Of a stretch of 28,749 nucleotides of DNA, positions 19,174 to 28,001 are shown one piece after another. The DNA is from Kiritimatiellia bacterium (GTDB taxonomy: Bacteria; Verrucomicrobiota; Kiritimatiellia; RFP12; UBA1067), in assembly GCA_016296065.1 (NCBI GenBank), contig JAEDKA010000049.1, positions 1-28,749 on the forward strand, given 5' to 3'. How positions within the stretch are numbered: position 1 is the stretch's first letter; the number at the start of each line of letters is the position of its first letter. The translations under genes and the position numbers were made by a program. The notes beneath the pieces are model-generated. The model searched no databases and had not been told where the DNA came from. It saw only the letters and a list, made by a program, of their open reading frames with translations.

Positions 19174-21606
19174 CTAGTCGTCCCCTCTAAGGAGTTCCGC
19201 CGTCTCGACGAGGCGGATGAACTCCGCGCGGTAGCCCTCCGCGTCCTCGCCCTTCGCGGATCGCGCACGCTCGAGGACCGAGGCGAAGGACGCCGCACCC
19301 TTGAACTTCGAGTCCTTGAGCAAAAGCGCGAACTCGGCGACGGCGGACGCGAAGCGGAAGTCGGCCGAAGGCGTCTTGGAAGCGACGGACTTCTCCGCAA
19401 TCGGAATCTCCCTCAGGACGCTCGTGTCGCCGTCGGGCTTCTTCCAGCGGAGCTTCACCGTGCAGACCTCGCCACGCCCGGACTCCGTGCGCTTCTGATA
19501 CTTGAGAGGATCGAGGTCCGCAATCTTCTCATCAGAACCTGCGGGGACGATCTCGTAGAGCGCCGTCATCGTGTGGCCCGAGCCGATCTCGCCCGCGTCC
19601 TTCTTGTCATCGTTGAAGTCCTTCGCGGCGAGCTTGCGACTTTCGTATCCGAGCAGCCTGTAGCCCTTCACCTCCGCCGGATTGAACTCGAGCTGCAGCT
19701 TCACGTCCTTCGCGACGGTGAAGAGCGTTCCGCCGAACTCGTTCATCATCACCTTCTTCGCCTCGAGGACCGAGTCGAGGTACGCGTAGTTTCCGTTGCC
19801 CGCCGTCGAAAGCTTCTTCATGTTCGCGTCCTGGTAGTTGCCTGCCCCGACACCAAGCGCAGTGAGGAATATCCCGCTCTCGCGCTTCTCGGCGATGAAT
19901 TCCTCAAGCGCCTTCGGCGTCGAGATTCCGACGTTGAAGTCTCCGTCCGTCACGAGTATCACGCGGTTGTTCGCCTTCCTGTCGAAGTTCTTCTTCGCTT
20001 CCTCGTAGGCGAGCTGGATTCCACCCGCGCCGTAAGTGCAGCCGCCGCACCTGAGCCCATCGACAACGGCACGGATCTTGTTCTTCTCGCTTCCTGGCGT
20101 CGAGGCAAGCTGCACCGTGGTGCCGTCCGCGTAGGTGACGATTGCGACGCGGTCTTCGGGGCGAAGCTTGCCGACAAGCATCTTAAGCCCGGACTTCATT
20201 ATCTCGAAGCCGCCGTTCCCGCCCATCGAGCCCGACACGTCGATGAGGAATGTCAGGTTGCACGGCGGCAGCTTCTCGACAGGAACTTCCCGCGCCTGCA
20301 CGCCGACCCTGAGAAGCTTGTGCGTTGGCGCCCACGGGCAGACGCCCATCTCGCACGCGACGGCAATCGGATCGTCGCCCTTCGGCTGCGGATAACGGTA
20401 CTTGAAGTAGTTGATCCACTCCTCAAGCCGCACTGCCTCCTTCGGCGGCATGCGCTTCAGCTCGGCGACATAGCGACGCATCGTCGTATAGCTCGAGGTG
20501 TCCACGTCGAGTCCAAACGTCGACAGCGGCTCGCTCGTCGGATCGCGATATTCGTTCTCCTGTATCTCGGCATAGCGCTCGGTTCCGACGGGCTGGACTT
20601 CCGCTTCCCAACGTTCTTTTATTGATCCCGAGACCACCTTGGCTCCAGCGTGGTCATTCCACGGCACATTCGACTCGAGGTAACGCCGCCTCTTCATCGC
20701 TTCCGAGTCTGGCGAAGCGCTCCTGCCGTTGTCGTTCCACGGACGCGGCGGATCAGCACATACGGAGCGGGGTGTACGCGAACCGACCATCGACTTCATC
20801 TCGACGGGCGAACTTATGATGGCGACCGCATCCTTCGACTTAGCTGCAACGGAAAGCGATGGAGGGGGCGGTGGAATCGTTGTCCCCGCCGGTATTAGCG
20901 CTTCCTTGCATTGCCCAGCGACAAGATCTTTCGCAAAGTCTATTTCCGCATCAGGTTCGGATACGCGCCCATAAGACGTATCCGCCACAGTGGGCTCATC
21001 CACCACCCCCGACATGCGAATCACCCACTCCTGCTCTTGCTGATCGTGCATGAACATGACGAAACCAAGTCCAAGCAAGATGACAAAGCAAGCGGCTACG
21101 CCGAGGACCCTGCGCCACGAGACATGCACGATGCGAGGAATCTCCTTGTTGACGAACGGGATAAAGTCTCCGCCGGAGACAAGGAACTCGCGCTCGTATT
21201 CTGCGACGATTCCGTCCGCGGCAAGTTCGGTCCGCGCGGCACATCTGCCGCGGAGTTCCGCTAGCACATCGGCGTCCATCTCGTCGACGCGCCAGCTGCG
21301 CGCTACGAAACTGCGCGCTGCCGTGCACGCGTTCCAGAGCTGATAGACCCTCTCCCCTTCGAGCACCTCGCGCGGCGACGCGAGAACGGTGAACGGCGAG
21401 ACGGGAACGAGCAGCCATCCGGCGACGCCGCGCTCTTCGGCGACGAGCGCGACGAACGGACGCGCCATGTCGGCGAAGATCCTTATCTCGCCGACCTTCA
21501 CCGGCGCGTCGAATTCCGCCTCGCCGCGCGGCGCCTCTCCCCTGAACTCCGGACGGCTTCCGCCCTCCTTGTAGAGCTTCCACTCCTCTGCGAACGTCTT
21601 GTTCAT
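19174..21606 (-). CDS. Membrane-anchored VWA protein, YfbK-like
   Basis: An 810-residue protein of the YfbK type. An N-terminal domain of about 165 residues with no signal peptide, hence probably cytoplasmic, is followed by one membrane helix (166-187, LGVAACFVILLGLGFVMFMH). Then come a Pro-rich, disordered-looking stretch (about 200-340), the VWA N-terminal domain typical of this family (355-440, containing FGLDVDTSSYTTMRRYV), the VWA domain itself (448-625) and a C-terminal YfbK-type/DUF3520 region (about 630-805). The metal-ion-dependent adhesion site is complete: D456-V-S-G-S, T524 and D554. The start codon overlaps the stop of the upstream sigma-like gene by 4 bases (ATGA), so translation is coupled. 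That context and topology suggest an anti-sigma or sensor role, with the VWA part outside the membrane binding a partner. This is inference; the N-terminal domain has no motif I recognise. Confidence 0.8.
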   Translation of the reverse strand: MNKTFAEEWKLYKEGGSRPEFRGEAPRGEAEFDAPVKVGEIRIFADMARPFVALVAEERGVAGWLLVPVSPFTVLASPREVLEGERVYQLWNACTAARSFVARSWRVDEMDADVLAELRGRCAARTELAADGIVAEYEREFLVSGGDFIPFVNKEIPRIVHVSWRRVLGVAACFVILLGLGFVMFMHDQQEQEWVIRMSGVVDEPTVADTSYGRVSEPDAEIDFAKDLVAGQCKEALIPAGTTIPPPPPSLSVAAKSKDAVAIISSPVEMKSMVGSRTPRSVCADPPRPWNDNGRSASPDSEAMKRRRYLESNVPWNDHAGAKVVSGSIKERWEAEVQPVGTERYAEIQENEYRDPTSEPLSTFGLDVDTSSYTTMRRYVAELKRMPPKEAVRLEEWINYFKYRYPQPKGDDPIAVACEMGVCPWAPTHKLLRVGVQAREVPVEKLPPCNLTFLIDVSGSMGGNGGFEIMKSGLKMLVGKLRPEDRVAIVTYADGTTVQLASTPGSEKNKIRAVVDGLRCGGCTYGAGGIQLAYEEAKKNFDRKANNRVILVTDGDFNVGISTPKALEEFIAEKRESGIFLTALGVGAGNYQDANMKKLSTAGNGNYAYLDSVLEAKKVMMNEFGGTLFTVAKDVKLQLEFNPAEVKGYRLLGYESRKLAAKDFNDDKKDAGEIGSGHTMTALYEIVPAGSDEKIADLDPLKYQKRTESGRGEVCTVKLRWKKPDGDTSVLREIPIAEKSVASKTPSADFRFASAVAEFALLLKDSKFKGAASFASVLERARSAKGEDAEGYRAEFIRLVETAELLRGDD

Positions 21607-22430
21607 CTTGCACCTCCGATCTCGGCGCGCAGAGAATCGGGCAGCGCAGCTTCGCAGGCTTCGAGGAGGATGCGCCCGAAGAGCGGACTATCCGCGCCCT
21701 CAATCGTCTTCGCCTCGTTTCTGAACTCCGCCATCGCCTTTTCCCTCATCGCGTACGCCCGCGATTTTCCTACTCCTAGGCCCTTGAGGATCGCCGCGTC
21801 CGTAAGCGGTACATCCTGGGCCGTCGCATACAAAAGGGACGCGACGGCGCGCTTTTCCACTTTTGTATTGAGGGAAATCCTTTCGAGAAGCGCGTCGACC
21901 TCGCAGCGCATCGGCTCTAGGTCGAGAAGAGCCGCGGGGTCGCTCTCGGAAGACGGCTCGAGCGAGGCGATCTCCTCCGGCCCCGCGCTCTCCCATTCGA
22001 TGCAGCGGCGTCCGTCCGGACCTTTCACCTTGCGCGGACGCCACCCCTTGATGGACGCGATCCAGTCGAGGACGATGTCATGCACGCGTCCCGCGCCGGA
22101 GCCGAAGAGCGTGCCGCACACGAAGTCGGCGAGGCGCATTCCCTCGACTTTGATGCGATAGGCGAAGTAGGACTTGAGCGGCTTCTTCGTTTCGCGCGAG
22201 CCCTTCAGCTTGAAGTAGGCGTCGAAAATGGCTACGGGATCGTCCGCCCCCACCTCCTCGCGCGAGATGCCGCGCTTCGAGAGAGTGGAATACATCGCGG
22301 ACTCCACCTGGCGGCGGAGCGCGGCGGAATGCTCTACTGGGCATCCGCCCACCGAGCAGATGTCGAACCAGTTCCGCCACGCGGCGTCCCCTGCGTAGCG
22401 ATCAGGCGTCAAAGTGTTGTCGTCTTTCAT
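21603..22430 (-). CDS. Putative sigma-factor-like regulator
   Basis: A 275-residue soluble protein that I cannot name firmly. An acidic/aromatic helical part at about 60-115 (DPVAIFDAYFKLKG then KPLKSYFAYRIKVEGMRLAD) has the look of sigma region 2. Near 205-240 a helix-turn-helix-like segment (TDAAILKGLGVGKSRAYAMR) resembles region 4. The middle (120-175) is longer than in ordinary ECF sigma factors, so it is divergent if it is one. The start is set by GGAGG 5 bases upstream; a longer frame to 22490 exists but lacks such a site. It is co-translated with the VWA protein, an arrangement like ECF sigma/anti-sigma pairs. A non-sigma DNA-binding regulator remains possible. Confidence 0.55.
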   Translation of the reverse strand: MKDDNTLTPDRYAGDAAWRNWFDICSVGGCPVEHSAALRRQVESAMYSTLSKRGISREEVGADDPVAIFDAYFKLKGSRETKKPLKSYFAYRIKVEGMRLADFVCGTLFGSGAGRVHDIVLDWIASIKGWRPRKVKGPDGRRCIEWESAGPEEIASLEPSSESDPAALLDLEPMRCEVDALLERISLNTKVEKRAVASLLYATAQDVPLTDAAILKGLGVGKSRAYAMREKAMAEFRNEAKTIEGADSPLFGRILLEACEAALPDSLRAEIGGAR

Positions 22431-22525
22431 AGGTACCTCCGCTTCACAAAGGGACGCCCCTTGAGTTTTTTCCACTTCGTCAAACGGCAAAGAGACGGTC
22501 GGCTGGAATCAGAAAGTCAAAATAC

Positions 22526-22541
22526 CTGTCGGCTGCGACAG
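22526..22541. other. Short hairpin in the leader of the sigma-like gene
   Basis: ctgtcg and cgacag pair across a gctg loop within a leader of about 173 bases between the predicted start of transcription (near 22603) and the ATG at 22430. On the plus strand gacag recurs nearby (22546-22551). The long leader could hold a regulatory structure, but I recognise no known riboswitch. Confidence 0.35.
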
Positions 22542-22603
22542 AAGGAGACAGTTTTCCTTCGTACACGAGCGCAGTTCGCAGGGTATCTCCTCCTTGATTT
22601 TTT

Positions 22604-22638
22604 GTGCGCATTATTGCATATTTAAGCGCACTTGTCAA
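22604..22638 (-). promoter_or_regulatory. Strong promoter of the sigma-like/VWA operon with overlapping palindrome
   Basis: On the minus strand a perfect TTGACA (22638-22633) lies 17 bases before AATAAT (22615-22610). GTGCGC (22631-22626) and GCGCAC (22609-22604) form a perfect inverted repeat that straddles the spacer and the -10 box, a classical position for a repressor. The predicted start of transcription is near 22603. Confidence 0.75.
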
Positions 22639-22645
22639 TCGCAAC

Positions 22646-22744
22646 CTTTCTTCTAATGGCAGAGATATTGATTAGAAGAAAGATTCGGGCTGTTATTCAG
22701 CCAAACTTCTTCTTCTATTATCCTGAAATGTATTTAGAAGAAAG
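22646..22744. repeat. Paired inverted repeats of a TTAGAAGAAAG motif
   Basis: A perfect 12-base inverted repeat, ctttcttctaat (22646-22657) and attagaagaaag (22671-22682), is followed about 62 bases on by a second, weaker copy: cttcttcta (22709-22717) and ttagaagaaag (22734-22744). The AT-rich pair lies immediately upstream of the -35 box of the sigma-like gene. The arrangement of two spaced palindromes suits a dimeric regulator. Confidence 0.55.
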
Positions 22745-22819
22745 ACTTTGGTTCATCGAAGAATTTAGTGGAACAGCATGCCTCTAAGTAATAGAAACTC
22801 CGAGCGTTGGGGCTCCCGC

Positions 22820-23060
22820 GCGTGCCCTTGCGGCCGCTTCGCGGCTCGGGCTTCGCCCTCGGCCAACCCGACGCCTTCGGCGCGGGCGCATTCCCGCTCC
22901 GCAGCTTCGCACCACTCAACGGCTTTGCATATGTCAATAGAAGTATTTGGGGATGCGACTGCGTCGCATAAATCGGCCGAAGGCCGCTCTAAACACTATG
23001 AATGGAGCCAATTGATCGTGGTTGAAAAGCGCGAAGCAGTGAAGCGGTAGCGAGAACCCT
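22820..23060. repeat. Intergenic repeat element, copy A, with tiny hairpins
   Basis: No gene is visible here. Five perfect mini-hairpins with 3-base loops occur at 22833-22845, 22848-22858, 22872-22882, 22953-22969 and 22974-22986. A right-hand segment from 23020 (ggttgaaaagcgcgaagca, then gcggtagcga) closely matches 28361-28400. A degenerate inverted form (ccgctccgcagcttcgc ... ctcaac) near 22894-22920 resembles 28167-28207. A short minus-strand frame crossing this DNA is judged spurious. Confidence 0.55.
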
Positions 23061-23065
23061 AACCA

Positions 23066-23145
23066 TCGGAGTTTTTACTTATGCTCTTCCACTAAAAACT
23101 CCGAAGAGCCGAGACTTTGCCAAATTTCAAAAACTTGGCAAAGTC
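23066..23145 (-). terminator. Double hairpin downstream of the GH92 fusion gene
   Basis: The first stem has perfect 11-base arms, gactttgccaa (23113-23123) and ttggcaaagtc (23135-23145), beginning 41 bases past the gene's stop. The second has perfect 12-base arms, tcggagttttta (23066-23077) and taaaaactccga (23093-23104). On the minus strand the first stem is followed by TCTCGG rather than a U-run, while the arms of the second supply short T-runs. Together they probably end the GH92 transcript, but neither is a textbook terminator. Confidence 0.55.
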
Positions 23146-23185
23146 CCACCGCCTCTTGCCCATCAGGGCGACTCTGCTCGCGGCG

Positions 23186-26100
23186 CTATCTGCCCATCTC
23201 GAAGACAAGCTCTCCGCCGGACATGATGTCAGCGTGGGAGATCGTCTTGTCCACGGGCTTGCCGTTGAAGGTCACGGACTTCACGAACATGTTCTCCTTC
23301 GAGAGGTTCTTCGCCACGACTGCGAGAGTCCGCCCGCCTGGCAGCGCGATCGTCGCCTTCGGAATCTGCGGAGCGCCGAGAACGTACTCGCCTCCGCAGG
23401 GGTTGAACGGATAGAACCCGAGCGCGCTGAAGATATACCACGCGCTCATCTGGCCGCAGTCGTCGTTTCCGCACAGTCCGTCAGTTTTCGGAAGGTAGAA
23501 CCTGTCGAACACGTCGCGAATCCTTCTCGCGGCCTTGTTCTGCTCGCCGACGAGAGTGTAGAAGTAGATGACATGGTGGCTCGGCTCGTTGCCGTGAACA
23601 TACTGTCCGATGAGCCCCGTCACATCGGAGACGAATCCCGTGCCATCGACCGTCTCCGGCTGTTCGAAGAGTCCGTCGAGCTTCTTCACGAACTCGTCGC
23701 GTCCGCCGAGCGCCTCGACGAGACCGTGCGGATCCTGCATGACGTGCCACGTGTACTGGAACGCGTTGCCCTCGGTGAAGTCGTTGTCCGTTCCCGCGCC
23801 GTGTCCGAGCGTGAACGGATTGAACGGCTCGCGCCACCTGCCCTTCGAGTCCCTGCCGCGGACGAGACCGAGCGAAGGGTCGAACACGTTCTTCCAGTTC
23901 GACGAGCGCTTCATGAAGAACGCCGCGTCCTCGGCGTGTCCGAGCTTCTCCGCCATCTGCGCGGCGCACCAGTCGTCGTACGCGCACTCCATCGTGCGCG
24001 AGACGGACTCGCCCTTGATCTCGTCGAACGGATAGTAGCCGTACTTGTCGAGGAGGTCCCAGCGCTCCTTGTGCCGTCCCTCGTGCTTGTTCGTGAGCGT
24101 CTCCCTGATCTGCGCGTACACCGCCTCCCAGTCGCCCGAGAAGCCCTTGAGGAACGCGTCGACGAGAACAGGCACCGAGTGCGTGCCGATCATGCACTGG
24201 TTGTCCTTGCCCCAGAGCGTCCAGATCGGAAGATACCCCGTGAACTCGCCCTGGCGCTGCATCGACTTAACGAAGTCCGGCACGATCTCGGGCGTGAGGA
24301 TCGTGTAGAGCGGATGCGCCGCTCGGAACGTGTCCCACGTCGAGAGCGTGGAGTAGTACGGATCGTGTCCGCAGTCGGCGATGTTGTTCGGCTGGAAGAA
24401 GAGATGGTAGAGAGACGTGTAGAAGTTCGCCTTCTGGTCGTCGTCTCCTTCGACTTCCACGCGGGAGAGCATCTTCGACCACTTCTCTCCGGCAAGAGCC
24501 TCGACGCGGCGGAAGTCCCAGTCCGGAACCTCCACGCGCATGTTGCGCTCCGCGTCCGCGACGCCGCCTAGCGCCGAGAGCGCGACCTTCACGACGAGCG
24601 GCTCGCCGCTGGACGCGCCGAAGTCGAAGACGAGGTCTCGCTCCGATGCGAACCTGCGGCCGAACTCCATCTTGAACGCATACGTGCGCTTGACCCAGTT
24701 GTTGCACACGACCTTGCCGGAGACGCCGCGCTTCGTGTCGTCCGGGAAGACGTCAGCCGAGAGGATGTGCTTCGACACCGGCGCGCCGCCCGCGATGCAC
24801 CAGCGCGGGTCGACGGCAAGGCGCATCTTCGCGCCCTTTGGATAGCGGATGCGGTATACGGCGCAGTGCTCGCTCGCCGTCGCCTCGACGCGCACGCCTC
24901 CCGCGAGCGTCACGGCGTAGTATCCGGGACGCGCAGTCTCGCTCGCCTTGTCGTAGGCGACGCTCTCGGGGACGGAGGCACCGGTAAACGGCATGATCTT
25001 GACGTCGCCGAGGTCGGGGCATCCCGTTCCGTTGAGGTGCGTCTGCGAGAAGCCGAATATCGTCTTGTCGTTGTAGCTGTACCCCGAGCAGTGGTTCCAG
25101 TCCGCGTTGCCCGTGTCGGGTCCGGCCTGGATGAGTCCGAACGGAACGCACGCCGCCGGCGTGGTGTGTCCGAACCCGGCAGTCCCCACGAACGGATCGA
25201 CATAGGTGCATGGATCGTCCTTCAGAATCTGCCGCGCGTGGTTCGCGTAGGCCTTGCGCGGATCTGCCGCGTACTCCCTCAGCGTCGCCGCGGCGCATCC
25301 GCCGCGGTCTCCGAGGTTGTAGAGCGCGCGGGCGACGCAGAGCTCGCGAAGGCAGTCGCTCCGCTCCATGTCGCCAAGTCCGAGGTTCTTCGTAGCAAAC
25401 GATTCATATCCCGGAACCTTGTGCGTAAGGTCGTCGGACGCGAACGCATGTCCCGAAACGCCTTCGAGCGCCAGAAGCGCGGCGAGCGTGTCCGCTCCGC
25501 GCGGATCTCCCAGACGCTCGAGCGCGAGCGCGACTGCGCGGAAGTGCGAATACGTGGACTTGCCGGTAAGCTTCTTCGCGAGCGCGTCGATGCATGCGAA
25601 CGACGACTCGGCCCCGCAGCGTCCGAGCGCGATGAGGTAGGAGTCGACGAGGCTCACGCTGCGTCCGAACTGGTCCATGCCCTTGTAGTTCCAGCCCTTG
25701 TCCCATTCCGTCGTCGCGGCGAGCTTCTTCTCCAGCGTCTCGCGTCCCGTCGCATCGCCGAGGAGTCCGAGCACATGCGCGTAGACGAGCTTCGCCTCCT
25801 CGCCTTCCGCCGCGGCGTATGCGCCGCGCAGGAGCGGAAGCGCGCGCGCCGTGTCGCTGAGCACCTTTGAAAGGCCTTCGTATCCGTTGGCGAGCGTCTT
25901 CACGGATTCTTCGATCTCGGTGTCCGCAAGCGGGAAGCTGTCCTTCATCCCAATGACGTTCTCTCCGACGATGCCGATCTTCGCGAGCTTCCTCTGAAGC
26001 GACGGAATGTCGATGTCGCGCAGGCGCGAGTTGTCCTTCACACTCGACGCGGCTGCGAGGCCTGCGGCATAGCCCTGGTTCTGGACGTCCGGCTGCATTC

Positions 26101-27916
26101 TGAGAACAGGCATCGCGTCGCGGTGCGCGCTCATTCCGAGTCCCGTGACGAGGAGTCCGTCGGTGTGCTTAGGCAGCAGCGCACGGAACGGGATGTTCAC
26201 CTTGAGCGCCTCCCTCGCGTGCGGCGCCTCGATGAAGAACTCGTCGGAGACGGTCTGTCCGTGCGTGTCGAAGTTGGAGCGCGCGAGCGAGATGACGTCG
26301 GGATAGGTGCGCTCGTTCATGATGTCCTGAGCCGTGATGTAGTAGACTCCGTGCAGGCGACGACGCTCGCGGCTGTTGACGTTCTGGCTCTGGTCCCAGA
26401 CATACGTGCCGAAGTTCTGGCGCGCACGCAGCGTGAAGTGGCAGAGATCCTCGGCGTCCGTGTCGTCGACGAACGCGTAGTCGGTGTTCTGGTAGCTTGT
26501 GCCGAGGATCTTGGGCGTGGAGCCCGCGCCCTGGAGCGAGAGCTCGGTCGCGTCAATGAACTCCGTCTCCTCCCCGGCAAACGCGGCGAGATCGGCGTTG
26601 CCCGTGGCGTCGACGGTTGCGAGCGTGCGGACGAGTCCGCGCGTTCCGTCCTGGAACGCCACCTCCACGGCGACAAGCGCGTCACCCTCCTTCCTGACGC
26701 CCGTGACGAGCGCGCCGAACCAGATCTCAGCGCCGGCCTTGCGCGCCTCCGCGCGCATCCACTCGGCCTTGCACTGTCCGTATATCGCGCCGAAGTCGTG
26801 CACGCCCTCGTCGAGCTCCTTCGTGAAGCCGATGGTGAGTCCGTAGCAGTAGAGCCCGATGAGTCCGTCGGTCATTGTTCCGCCCATGCGCGGAAGGTAC
26901 TCCGCGACGATCGTCTTCGCGCCGGCCCTAGCGGACGCGATTGCGGCTGGCGCTCCGCCCGTGCCCGCGCCTGCGACGAACACTTCGCACTCGGCGATGA
27001 CAGGCAGGTCCGCACCATCATGCCCTGGCTCAATCACTGGCATCTCTGCCGACTTCGCGCGCTCGGCGGCCATCGCGCCCTGGGAGCGTCCGAGACGCTC
27101 CTCCGCGGAGGCGTCATACGCGTCGGAGCCGAAGATTATGGAGTCCGCCGAGTCGATCTGCGTCGGGGTCCAGGTGAGGTCGCGGGCGAGCTGCTCGGCT
27201 GCGGCGAGGGAGCGCGCGGAGCCGTCCGCCATCGGAAGCGTCATCTCGCACTTCCACAGGCGCGCGGCGATCTTCTTGGGCTGGTTCTTGCTCTGGAACG
27301 GACCCCTCTCGCCCTCCTTGATCTCGATTGCGTCGGAAATCGCCGTCGCCTTGACCTTGTCGGACTTCGGCGCCTCGCCCGAGATGATGTACCTGACGAA
27401 CGGATACTCTCCCTTCGCGATTTCGCCGAGCCTGTCGCGCGCATCGATCACGCACTTCGCGCGGATCGTCCTCTCGCCGTTGCGGTTCACGACCTTCGCG
27501 CCGGCGATCTTGCCGTCCGTGTCGCGCACATACTCCGCGCCGATCGTCCAGGTGATGAACGGGACCTTCGCGTCGAGGAGAGCGCGGTCAAGCGCCTTCT
27601 TCGCCTGCGCGGGCGTGGTGTCGCCGAACGCGTACGAGCCCTCGTGCCCCTTGGGGTCGTAGATGGCCGAGCATATCGGCCCGAGCTCCCCCGTCGGCTT
27701 CTTCAGCCTCAGCTTGCCCGCGATGTCCTCGCCGAGGAACGGACGCGGCGCAACGAGATACACGTCCGCGCCCGCCTCCTTCGCCGCCACCGCGGCAGAT
27801 ACGCCGCGCACCGTTCCGCCGAGGACGAGAACGTCCACCGACTCCGGGATGTCCGCGAAAAGTGCCGCGCACGCAAGCGCGGTTGTCGCCGACAGAAAGA
27901 CCTTTACCTTGTTCAT
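23186..27916 (-). CDS. Secreted fusion: two FAD-oxidoreductase modules, helical repeats and GH92 alpha-mannosidase
   Basis: One uninterrupted 1576-residue frame. A Sec-type signal peptide (1-21, no twin Arg) leads into a first FAD-oxidoreductase-like module (about 26-300). Its Rossmann loop is degenerate (GGTVRG at 33-38), and Ala stands where the ribose-binding acid is expected. The second module (about 308-650) has an intact loop (G316, G318, G321), Glu339 and an MGGTMTDG segment, and later VDATGNADLAAFAGEE. Helical HEAT-like repeats occupy about 665-900. The GH92 part (903-1576) opens YVDPFVGTAGFGHTTP and carries the general-acid Glu1382 in TEGNAFQY and the Asp1485/Asp1486 pair in GNDDCGQMSAWY. 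GH92 enzymes are Ca-dependent exo-alpha-mannosidases. A GAGG site lies 6 bases before the start. The gene stands alone, with its own promoter and downstream hairpins. The redox substrate is unknown. Confidence 0.9.
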   Translation of the reverse strand: MNKVKVFLSATTALACAALFADIPESVDVLVLGGTVRGVSAAVAAKEAGADVYLVAPRPFLGEDIAGKLRLKKPTGELGPICSAIYDPKGHEGSYAFGDTTPAQAKKALDRALLDAKVPFITWTIGAEYVRDTDGKIAGAKVVNRNGERTIRAKCVIDARDRLGEIAKGEYPFVRYIISGEAPKSDKVKATAISDAIEIKEGERGPFQSKNQPKKIAARLWKCEMTLPMADGSARSLAAAEQLARDLTWTPTQIDSADSIIFGSDAYDASAEERLGRSQGAMAAERAKSAEMPVIEPGHDGADLPVIAECEVFVAGAGTGGAPAAIASARAGAKTIVAEYLPRMGGTMTDGLIGLYCYGLTIGFTKELDEGVHDFGAIYGQCKAEWMRAEARKAGAEIWFGALVTGVRKEGDALVAVEVAFQDGTRGLVRTLATVDATGNADLAAFAGEETEFIDATELSLQGAGSTPKILGTSYQNTDYAFVDDTDAEDLCHFTLRARQNFGTYVWDQSQNVNSRERRRLHGVYYITAQDIMNERTYPDVISLARSNFDTHGQTVSDEFFIEAPHAREALKVNIPFRALLPKHTDGLLVTGLGMSAHRDAMPVLRMQPDVQNQGYAAGLAAASSVKDNSRLRDIDIPSLQRKLAKIGIVGENVIGMKDSFPLADTEIEESVKTLANGYEGLSKVLSDTARALPLLRGAYAAAEGEEAKLVYAHVLGLLGDATGRETLEKKLAATTEWDKGWNYKGMDQFGRSVSLVDSYLIALGRCGAESSFACIDALAKKLTGKSTYSHFRAVALALERLGDPRGADTLAALLALEGVSGHAFASDDLTHKVPGYESFATKNLGLGDMERSDCLRELCVARALYNLGDRGGCAAATLREYAADPRKAYANHARQILKDDPCTYVDPFVGTAGFGHTTPAACVPFGLIQAGPDTGNADWNHCSGYSYNDKTIFGFSQTHLNGTGCPDLGDVKIMPFTGASVPESVAYDKASETARPGYYAVTLAGGVRVEATASEHCAVYRIRYPKGAKMRLAVDPRWCIAGGAPVSKHILSADVFPDDTKRGVSGKVVCNNWVKRTYAFKMEFGRRFASERDLVFDFGASSGEPLVVKVALSALGGVADAERNMRVEVPDWDFRRVEALAGEKWSKMLSRVEVEGDDDQKANFYTSLYHLFFQPNNIADCGHDPYYSTLSTWDTFRAAHPLYTILTPEIVPDFVKSMQRQGEFTGYLPIWTLWGKDNQCMIGTHSVPVLVDAFLKGFSGDWEAVYAQIRETLTNKHEGRHKERWDLLDKYGYYPFDEIKGESVSRTMECAYDDWCAAQMAEKLGHAEDAAFFMKRSSNWKNVFDPSLGLVRGRDSKGRWREPFNPFTLGHGAGTDNDFTEGNAFQYTWHVMQDPHGLVEALGGRDEFVKKLDGLFEQPETVDGTGFVSDVTGLIGQYVHGNEPSHHVIYFYTLVGEQNKAARRIRDVFDRFYLPKTDGLCGNDDCGQMSAWYIFSALGFYPFNPCGGEYVLGAPQIPKATIALPGGRTLAVVAKNLSKENMFVKSVTFNGKPVDKTISHADIMSGGELVFEMGR

Positions 27917-28001
27917 GTTTCCTCTTTCAGTTATGCAATGCCAGTAGCCATTTCTATGAGCTGTTAACGACTGAGCACATCATGCCGCCACAACGCTTCA
28001 A

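Noticed and set aside
22734..22937. 67-residue minus-strand frame in the gap before the GH92 gene
   Set aside because: It is made mainly of the tiny GC-rich hairpins and its sequence is not protein-like.
26123..27967. 614-residue plus-strand frame opposite the flavoprotein part
   Set aside because: Antisense shadow; the minus strand encodes clear Rossmann and GH92 motifs.
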